Assembly: GCA_964463485.1 (NCBI GenBank) | Contig: CAYXDO010000237.1 | Span: 1 to 13,614, forward strand | DNA: 13,614 bases | From: CAYXDO01 sp964463485 | Lineage (GTDB): Bacteria; Myxococcota; Kuafuiibacteriia; Kuafuiibacteriales; Kuafuiibacteriaceae | Reading direction: 5' to 3' | In this document: one piece after another, positions 1 through 6,374 of the stretch | How the letters are laid out: every line of letters begins with the position of its first letter | How positions within the stretch are numbered: the first letter of the stretch is position 1 | Position numbers and translations under genes: made by a program | The notes under the pieces: generated by a model | Seen by the model: the letters and a program-made list of their open reading frames with translations, nothing else | The model's database searches: none | What the model was told of the DNA's origin: nothing

Positions 1-52
1 ACGCCAGCCCCGCCTTGTCGATCTTCTATGGTACCGGCTAGGCCGGGTTATG
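1..52. repeat. Left copy of a 52-bp perfect terminal inverted repeat
   Basis: The first 52 bases are the exact reverse complement of the last 52 bases of the window (13563-13614); identity stops at base 53 (c here against t on the other side). Inside the repeat there is a KpnI-type GGTACC palindrome and a short hairpin ccggc-tag-gccgg at about 33-45, with no T-run after it. It lies immediately upstream of the MgtC-family gene and contains an in-frame ATG at 28. It could be a real dispersed or terminal repeat, or the point where an assembler stopped at both edges of the same repeat. Only the identity itself is certain. Confidence 0.9.
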
Positions 53-60
53 CTCTCCTC

Positions 61-1377
61 GTGGAAGCGTACGAGCCCTTCGTTTCCCTCTTCGTCGCCA
101 TCGGGGTCGGACTCCTCATCGGGCTCGAACGCGAGCGCAGCGTTCCGGCCGACGAGGAAGCCACTCTCCTGGCTGGAGCGCGAACTCACCCGATGTTCGC
201 GCTGGCCGGGGCCGTGTCCATGATGATGAGCCGCGAGCTCGGAGTCTGGGTGTTCGGCGTCGTCCTCGCCGGCGTGCTCTCGCTCGTCGGAATTGCCTAC
301 GCCGATGACGTCAGGAAGGAGCGAGATCGAGGACTGACCTCCGAAGCCGCGTTCGTCATGGCGTTCCTCCTCGGAGGCTTGGTCATGACCCACTCCGTCA
401 TCGTCCCTGATTCCAAGCGACTCATCACGGTGGTGGCGATCGGAGTCATCACGACGACCCTGCTCTCCCTGAAACCCACTCTGCATGGGTTCGCCAAGAA
501 AGTGTCGCGCGAGGACGTGGTCGCGACGATGAAGTTCTTGGTCGCGGCGGTGATCGTCCTGCCGCTGTTGCCAGATCAGGTTTATGGTCCGCTCGGAGCG
601 CTCAACCCCTTCCACATCGGCACGATGATCGTACTCATCGCGGCCGTGCAGTTCGTCGGTTACGTGGCCAGCCGGGCGCTCGGAGCGGGTAAGGGGCTTG
701 GCGTCACCGGACTCATCGGAGGGTTGGTGTCGTCGACCGCCGTGACCCTCTCGATGGCGGCCAGAGCCAAGCGAGAGCCCGCCGTGGTCGCGCCCGCCTC
801 GCTCGCCGTAGTGCTTGCTTCCTCCATCATGTTCGCGCGGCTGTTCTTGGTGGTTGCGCTGGTGAACCACCAACTGATTCGCGATCTATGGATTCCGATG
901 GTGAGTCTGATGATCGGAAGCGCCCTGACGAGCGCGCGCCTGTACTTCTCGAGCCGCTCCGTCGAGGCGACCTCCGAACGCATCGAGGTGAGAAATCCGT
1001 TCGAGCTCGGCTCGGCGATCCGGTTTGGTCTATTGTTCGCCGCCGTGATGGTGGTGGCGAAGCTCGCCAACGAGTACGCCGGGGATCGTGGTGCCTACCT
1101 CACGGGCCTGATAGCAGGAGCTCCGGACGCCGACGCCGTCGCGCTCGGCATGGCGAGGCTCGCTTCGGAAGGCGTCGATAGCCGCGTCGCCTCTACCGCG
1201 ATCTTGCTCGCCGCAGTCTCGAACACCTTCACCAAGGGAGTGCTCGGCGCAATCCTCGGCGGCAAGGCCTTCGCGAAACGGATCACCCCCTCCTTCCTCA
1301 TGATCTTCGCGTTCGGCGGAATCGGAGTCGGAATCATGTGGGTCTGGGCGACGGCCCGGAGCTCACTGGTGCCGTGA
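61..1377 (+). CDS. MgtC/SapB-family integral membrane protein with C-terminal DUF4010 region
   Basis: This is a polytopic inner-membrane protein of about 438 residues with roughly a dozen hydrophobic segments. The N-terminal third has the MgtC/SapB signature GLLIGLERER close to the start, followed by four or five membrane segments. The remainder matches the layout of DUF4010, including GLIGGLVSSTAVTLSM and, near the C terminus, GAYLTGLIAGAPDADAVALG. The biochemical function of this two-domain family is unknown; MgtC relatives are tied to low-magnesium adaptation and ATPase regulation, so a role in ion homeostasis is only an inference. I chose GTG at 61 because the family motif begins soon after it and because an alternative ATG at 28 lies inside the terminal repeat. 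The frame is open to the left edge, so a longer N terminus cannot be excluded. No clear Shine-Dalgarno sequence precedes either start. The 3' end overlaps the convergent ATPase gene by 44 bp. Confidence 0.85.
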   Translation: MEAYEPFVSLFVAIGVGLLIGLERERSVPADEEATLLAGARTHPMFALAGAVSMMMSRELGVWVFGVVLAGVLSLVGIAYADDVRKERDRGLTSEAAFVMAFLLGGLVMTHSVIVPDSKRLITVVAIGVITTTLLSLKPTLHGFAKKVSREDVVATMKFLVAAVIVLPLLPDQVYGPLGALNPFHIGTMIVLIAAVQFVGYVASRALGAGKGLGVTGLIGGLVSSTAVTLSMAARAKREPAVVAPASLAVVLASSIMFARLFLVVALVNHQLIRDLWIPMVSLMIGSALTSARLYFSSRSVEATSERIEVRNPFELGSAIRFGLLFAAVMVVAKLANEYAGDRGAYLTGLIAGAPDADAVALGMARLASEGVDSRVASTAILLAAVSNTFTKGVLGAILGGKAFAKRITPSFLMIFAFGGIGVGIMWVWATARSSLVP

Positions 1378-4045
1378 AGAGCCGACCTCGGACGCGATCG
1401 ATCACGAACAGACCGAGGGCGAAGGGTACTCCGATCAACCAGTCAGTGGGCTCGAGGCTCGCCGTTCCGAAGAGCGCTTGACCAGCGCTCGAGTAGACGA
1501 CGGCGCAAATTGTCAAAATCTCCACGGCGAGACCCACCCAAATGAGTCGATTTCCACGGAGCGGCGGGGACTCCGACGAGTCTTGGCTGCGGCGGCAAAC
1601 GAACAGATTGGCCACCTGAGTCACCACGATCGCGGCCAGGCACGCGGTGGTGGCGCGAAGGTAGAGCGGGTCGCTAGCGGGGAGGGACCCTCCCGCATAG
1701 CCGCCTCGATGGAGCACGACGAAAAAGGCCGTCATCGCGGCGGCGGCTTCGACGATTCCCAGCAGACCGTAGGCGCGCAGCAACAATCTGGGCGACAGCA
1801 GACGTGCCTTCTTGTTCCTCGGGGGTCGCTTCATCACGTCGGGCGCAGGAGGCTCTGCACCAAGAGCGAGCGCCGGGACGAGATCGGTCCCGAGGTCCAC
1901 GGCGAGGATTTGGACGATCGTCAGCGGCAGCGGAATCCGCGCGAGCACGAACGCCAAATAGGGGACGATCTCGGGGACGTTCGAAGTGAGGATGTACGTG
2001 AGAAACTTTTCGATGTTCGCGTAGACCGCGCGACCTTCCTCGATCGCCGTGGTGAGCGTCGCAAAGTTATCGTCCGTGAGTACGATGTCGGCGGCCTCCT
2101 TGGTCACGTCGGTGCCGCGTCCCATGGCCACCCCGACGTCGGCGGCCCGGAGGGCCGGCGCGTCGTTTACACCGTCTCCGGTGACTGCGACAACTTCCCC
2201 TCGCCGACGCAAGAGGCTCACTACTCGCATCTTCTGGGCGGCGTCCAGTCGCGCGAGCACGATCTCCGGGCGGGCGAGCGCGATGATCAGCTCGGCGTCG
2301 TGCTTGCGCTCGAGCCCCTCTCCAGTGAGGACGAGCGCTCGGTCGGAAGTCACCAACCCAATCTCTTTCGCGATCGCGACCGCGGTCTTCGGATGGTCAC
2401 CGGTCGCCATGATCACTCGAATCCCAGCGGATCGGCAGCTGCGAATGGCCGCGGGCACCTCCGGTCGCGGGGGATCGAGCAGGCCCACGAGTCCGACCAC
2501 GGTCAGGTCTCCTTCGGCGCCGTCCCAAGGCGACCGCAGCTCGCGTCGAGCCACCGCGAGCACGCGCAGGCCCTGCTGGCTGAGTTGATCAGCCGCAAAG
2601 TCGAGCTCGCGGCGGGCTCGATCGTCGAGGGGATGACGCCCGGCTCCGAGGTCGTATGCCGTCGAGAGGGCAAAGATGGACTCCGGAGCGCCTTTGGCGA
2701 ACAACACGAGGCCCGCCGGGGTCCTGTGAATCGTCGAGAGTCTCCGCCGATCCGCGTCGAAAGGGATCTCATCGACTCGAGGATGGCCAGCCCGAAGCTC
2801 GGCCGACGCGGACTCACCCAACACTCGCTCGGCGAGCTCCACGAGCGCGACCTCAGTAGGGTCGCCGAAGTGAGTGCGTCCGTTGGCGCCCACCCGCGAG
2901 TCGACGTTTTCGCACAACAGGCACGCCGCGAGCATATCTGCTTGATCACTGCCCAACGAGTCCACGTGGTGCAATTTCCCGACGCTTCGGTCCTCGTCAG
3001 GCCGGCCGAAAACTCTCTCCGCGCGCATTCGATTTTCGGTGAGTGTGCCGGTCTTGTCGGTGACGATGACGGTGGCGGATCCCAACGCCTCGACGGCCGG
3101 CAGGTGCCGCACGAGAGCCCGCTTCTTGGCCATCCTCCGCGCACCCATCGCGAGGGCCAGCGTAACCGTCGGAAGGAGTCCCTCGGGAACGTTCGCCACG
3201 ATGATGCCGACGCCGAAGAGGAGCGCTTCGACCTCGGGCAGGCCAAGCGCGATCCCGATCGCCGCGAAGGCGACGCCCAACAGAGTAGCGAGGATCGCGA
3301 CCAACCGGGACACCCTCTGGATCTCTCGCTCGAGGGGCGTTGGTCCCTGCCGAGTCTCCTGAGCCAGGTGAGCAAGGCGAGCAAACCGAGTGCTCTTTCC
3401 GGTCTCGAAGACCACTGCCAAGCCATGGCCTGCGACGATCGTGGTCCCAGCGAGCACGACGTTGGAGGCGCGCAGGAGGTCCGTCTCCGAGCTGGCGCGA
3501 GTCTCGAGACTCAGGGGGACGGACTCACCCGTGAGTGTGGAGACGTCCGAGGTGAGCCCAAACGCCTCCACGACGCGGGCGTCGGCAGAGACTCGATCCC
3601 CAGCCTCGAGACGCAGAATGTCCCCCGGCACGATTTGAGTTGCGTCCACTTCGATGGGCTCGCCCCCTCGTGTGAGTAGCGCTCGAGGAGGAAGCAGCTT
3701 CTCGAGCGCGGTCAGCGCTCGCTCGGCCCGGTGCCGCTGCCAGAAGGAGAACGTGCCGTTTACGACGATCACCAGCAGGATGGCGTGGCCGAGGGCCGCC
3801 ATGCCCGACGCCGGGTCGGCGCTCGCCGCGAAGTATGCCAGGCCCGCAGCCACCCAGAGAATCAGCGCGAAGAAGTTGAAGAATTCAGCCAGCAACACCC
3901 GAACCGGGTGAGTGCGAGCCAGGCGCGCGATTTCGTTCGGCCCGTGCTCGTGAAGCCGCGAGGCGGCGCTCTCCGCCGACAGCCCCTCGGTCGTGGTCTC
4001 GAGCCGCAGCAAGGCCTCGACGACGTCGGTCTTGTGAAGCTCCAC
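1334..4045 (-). CDS. P-type cation-transporting ATPase, class P2C (Na,K/H,K-ATPase-like)
   Basis: This 903-residue ATP-driven cation pump of the inner membrane is complete. Visible landmarks in order are an N-terminal cation-ATPase domain, LTGES (actuator domain, 171-175), NVPEGL in M4 (285-290), the phosphorylated DKTGTLT (D330), KGAPE (451-455), TGD (548-550) and TGDGVNDAP (622-630), then the C-terminal membrane domain. M5 reads YILTSNVPEIVP and M6 reads AVDLGTDLVPALAL. These match Na,K-ATPase more closely than the Ca2+ pump SERCA: E288, S688, N689, E692, D717 and D721 correspond by eye to Na,K-ATPase E327, S775, N776, E779, D804 and D808. In M8, QVANL carries Asn813 where Na,K-ATPase has D926. 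No beta subunit gene is nearby. The start is GTG at 4045, without an obvious ribosome-binding site. The preceding 182 bp (4046-4227) hold no gene and no convincing promoter. The transported ion is inferred, not shown. Confidence 0.95.
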   Translation of the reverse strand: MELHKTDVVEALLRLETTTEGLSAESAASRLHEHGPNEIARLARTHPVRVLLAEFFNFFALILWVAAGLAYFAASADPASGMAALGHAILLVIVVNGTFSFWQRHRAERALTALEKLLPPRALLTRGGEPIEVDATQIVPGDILRLEAGDRVSADARVVEAFGLTSDVSTLTGESVPLSLETRASSETDLLRASNVVLAGTTIVAGHGLAVVFETGKSTRFARLAHLAQETRQGPTPLEREIQRVSRLVAILATLLGVAFAAIGIALGLPEVEALLFGVGIIVANVPEGLLPTVTLALAMGARRMAKKRALVRHLPAVEALGSATVIVTDKTGTLTENRMRAERVFGRPDEDRSVGKLHHVDSLGSDQADMLAACLLCENVDSRVGANGRTHFGDPTEVALVELAERVLGESASAELRAGHPRVDEIPFDADRRRLSTIHRTPAGLVLFAKGAPESIFALSTAYDLGAGRHPLDDRARRELDFAADQLSQQGLRVLAVARRELRSPWDGAEGDLTVVGLVGLLDPPRPEVPAAIRSCRSAGIRVIMATGDHPKTAVAIAKEIGLVTSDRALVLTGEGLERKHDAELIIALARPEIVLARLDAAQKMRVVSLLRRRGEVVAVTGDGVNDAPALRAADVGVAMGRGTDVTKEAADIVLTDDNFATLTTAIEEGRAVYANIEKFLTYILTSNVPEIVPYLAFVLARIPLPLTIVQILAVDLGTDLVPALALGAEPPAPDVMKRPPRNKKARLLSPRLLLRAYGLLGIVEAAAAMTAFFVVLHRGGYAGGSLPASDPLYLRATTACLAAIVVTQVANLFVCRRSQDSSESPPLRGNRLIWVGLAVEILTICAVVYSSAGQALFGTASLEPTDWLIGVPFALGLFVIDRVRGRLFTAPVSSGPSPRPT

Positions 4046-4227
4046 GAACGGCGACCGACTACCTCACCTGGAGCAGAGACGCACGAACTACAAGTCCCCG
4101 CAAGCTCGCAACCCCTGGTTCGGCCCGTAGCCTGCCGCCGTCCGGGACCGCGCGAAATGCGGTGAGCGAAGCGAACCTGCCGGCCGGTCGGATTCACTCC
4201 ACCGGGCGCCGACAATTCACCGGCGTC

Positions 4228-5124
4228 TCAGGTCGATCGTCGCGACTCGATGGTCGCTCCTGCCGCCTCCAACGCATCGAGGAATTCGTCCCGCTGCTCC
4301 GGGGTCACGAAAATTCGGGCGGGACCTTCGATGAGTACTCCGGACGCCAGAGTCGTCGCGTAGACCTTCGTGTTCTTGCCGTCCATTCGGTAGATGCCGG
4401 TGTAATATCCATTGACGGCCGTGCCTGCAAGCCTCCAGGCGCCCTCGGGGACATGAGTTCGGACGCGCAAGGAGCTCGTTGCCCAGTCTTTCTTGGAAAA
4501 CATCGTCTGCACGTACAAACGCCCTCCTCCGATCTCGTATTTGAGACGCCGCGGGCCCCTCAACAGCAACGCCACCAGCGCGACGACGGTGACGCCGACG
4601 AAGAGGAACACGATCCCCAGTATCAAAGAGATGCCCGTCGAGACGGGTCGATCGAGCTCTACCTTCATCGGGGTGCTGGATTCGAGGTACTTCAAAAACG
4701 CCTCGGGGTCGGGCGGCGTGAGAAAGATCGGGCGCTCCTCTCCCGTCACCGTCAGGAGCACTCCGAATCGGTTGCAGTTGGTGGCCTGCCAAACCGTGCC
4801 CACGGACCCGTACGTCCAACGACCGGCGCAGTAACCGGGGAGCGACGTACCCATGCTGCGTCGGCCCCAACCCAAGTCCACCGCTCTCTTCGTGGTGATG
4901 TCACTCAGCCGAACGATCTTCTTTCCGTCCAAGATGGATCCCGTAGTCACGAGGAGGCTCTCCGAGGTGATCTCGTAGGTCGCCGCGAGGCTGCCGCTCA
5001 GCAGCGAAAAGGTGAATCCGAGCGGCACGACCAGCACGAAGACGAGAATCACCGCGAGGATGCCGGGGACCTTCGACTTGACCAACGGCGGACGAAATTC
5101 GCGAAGACCTGTCGGGCGTTCCAT
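4228..5124 (-). CDS. Membrane protein with two tandem bacterial PH-like (bPH_5-type) domains
   Basis: This protein has 298 residues. Two hydrophobic segments (about 18-42 and 163-187) are each followed by a soluble beta-rich module of about 100 residues. The modules appear to be duplicates: the first has GWGRRSMGTSLPGYCAGRW and then FLTPPDPEAFLKYL, and the second has WRLAGTAVNGYYTGIY and then FVTPEQRDEFLDAL. This pattern, a GT-PGY-type turn followed by a P-D/E-x-F-L helix, is what I associate with small bacterial pleckstrin-homology-like domains, whose ligand is unknown. The start is ATG at 5124, preceded by GAGGG (5132-5136) at a 7-nt spacing. It lies 74 bp downstream of the iron-sulfur gene on the same strand, so cotranscription is possible. 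The order of two TM-PH units suggests a peripheral scaffold on the membrane, but no specific role can be assigned. Confidence 0.7.
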   Translation of the reverse strand: MERPTGLREFRPPLVKSKVPGILAVILVFVLVVPLGFTFSLLSGSLAATYEITSESLLVTTGSILDGKKIVRLSDITTKRAVDLGWGRRSMGTSLPGYCAGRWTYGSVGTVWQATNCNRFGVLLTVTGEERPIFLTPPDPEAFLKYLESSTPMKVELDRPVSTGISLILGIVFLFVGVTVVALVALLLRGPRRLKYEIGGGRLYVQTMFSKKDWATSSLRVRTHVPEGAWRLAGTAVNGYYTGIYRMDGKNTKVYATTLASGVLIEGPARIFVTPEQRDEFLDALEAAGATIESRRST

Positions 5125-5198
5125 GGCAACACCCTCGGATCGTGGGAGCTTCTAGTCAACTCATGACGACCGAAGCTGAGTACGGATCGGCCGCGCAC

Positions 5199-6374
5199 TC
5201 AAAGCAGCTTGGCGAGCTCGGAAGTCAGATCCCTCACGATGATCGATGCGTCCGCACGAGCCAAGTGGGCGGCACATCGCGGGCTCGCCACGACCAAGCG
5301 TTGGGCGCCGCTCTCTCGGAAGGCCGCCACTCGGGCTTCGGCCATCGCAAGCGCGGTGGAGGAAGCGACCAGGGGCAGGAGCCCCGAGGCGCCGCAGCAG
5401 TCCACACTGCTGCCGGAGAGCCCCGGCACCGCCGCCGGAATGGATCCGGTCGCGAGCGCCAGGATTTTGCGCGGGGTGGACACCAAACCCGAACGACCGA
5501 GGCGGCGCGCGGTGGCGCAGGTGTCGAGGTACGCGAGCTTGGGCGCCTCGCTCGCACGATCGTCTCGACGGTGGGCAGCTCCAGCTTCGATCGGCGCGGA
5601 CTCACTCACCCCGAAGTGTTCGGCGAGGAGCTCCACGACCGAGATCACCTCGGGCTCGAGGGTCACCCCAAACTCTGCATATCGACGCGCGAAGGTCTCG
5701 GCGCAGGCGGGGTCGTGCACCACGAGGCGCTTTGAGGAGGATAGCCTCTGGGCCACTCGCTTGGCGTGGGCCACGAACCCCTCCAGGTCCCCCGCCCAGA
5801 GAAGAGGCAACCCACAGCAGGCCGACGAAGCCTCGGTGATTTGGATTTCCTGAATGCCTCGAACCAACACGGTCTCGAGGAAGCTTTGGGCCGCCTCCGG
5901 CCGTTCCGACAGAGTCGTGCAGCCAGGAAAATAGACGTCATGCCCGGCACGCGGACTCACCGATGAGTACGCGGCCGCGACGACCTGTTCGAGCACCGGC
6001 TCGAGCGGGACTCCCGTCGGGTTGCCCGCGATGGCGAAGTGGCCGCGAACCTCCTCGACGACCGACGGCGCGGCGTGGCCGGCGAGCACGCGCGAACGAG
6101 CCAGCATGACCCACAGCGAGACGTCGTTTTTGTGGAGGCACGCCTCGGTGCAAGCGCCGCACGACGAGCAGCTCCACGGCAGCGCTCCTACCGACTCGGC
6201 CTCGATTCGTCCGCGCTTCAACAACCCACTCGTGACCACGAGATTCCACGGCGAGGAAGTCTCTCTGGCTTGGGCCTCGGCTACTGGGCAGGCGTGACGA
6301 CAAAGCCGGGGGCAGCTCGCGCAGGTCGCGATTCCGGCGTCTTCTCTCTGGGACAACTGACTCAACAAGCTCAC
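5199..6374 (-). CDS. CCG-domain 4Fe-4S oxidoreductase subunit (GlcF/GlpC/LldE-like)
   Basis: This 391-residue electron-transfer subunit is expected to take electrons from a flavoprotein and pass them to quinone or another acceptor. The N terminus has two 4Fe-4S ferredoxin motifs: CASCPRLCRHACP (Cys18, 21, 25, 29) and CSSCGACTEACL (Cys69, 72, 75, 79). Two CCG (cysteine-rich) domains follow, the first with YFPGC (Cys152), SSACCG (186-187) and HDPAC (224), and the second with YLDTC (286), VDCCG (326-327) and SPRC (367). The start is GTG at 6374, which shares GTGA with the stop codon of the upstream flavoprotein gene and has a GGGGAGA ribosome-binding site 6 nt upstream. A longer reading frame to 6590 exists but only adds low-complexity Arg/Gly-rich residues that shadow the other gene. 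The overlap implies translational coupling and therefore a two-subunit enzyme with the flavoprotein. Confidence 0.9.
   Translation of the reverse strand: MSLLSQLSQREDAGIATCASCPRLCRHACPVAEAQARETSSPWNLVVTSGLLKRGRIEAESVGALPWSCSSCGACTEACLHKNDVSLWVMLARSRVLAGHAAPSVVEEVRGHFAIAGNPTGVPLEPVLEQVVAAAYSSVSPRAGHDVYFPGCTTLSERPEAAQSFLETVLVRGIQEIQITEASSACCGLPLLWAGDLEGFVAHAKRVAQRLSSSKRLVVHDPACAETFARRYAEFGVTLEPEVISVVELLAEHFGVSESAPIEAGAAHRRDDRASEAPKLAYLDTCATARRLGRSGLVSTPRKILALATGSIPAAVPGLSGSSVDCCGASGLLPLVASSTALAMAEARVAAFRESGAQRLVVASPRCAAHLARADASIIVRDLTSELAKLL

Noticed and set aside
1478..3679. Very long + strand open frame (733 codons) opposite the P-type ATPase
   Set aside because: The - strand frame carries every P-type ATPase motif. 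The + frame is rich in Arg, Gly, His and Glu with no recognisable domain, a usual antisense artefact in GC-rich DNA.
4207..4225. Hairpin cgccg-N9-cggcg just after the PH-like gene, possible terminator
   Set aside because: A 5-bp stem with a 9-nt loop and no T-run; too weak to call in GC-rich sequence.
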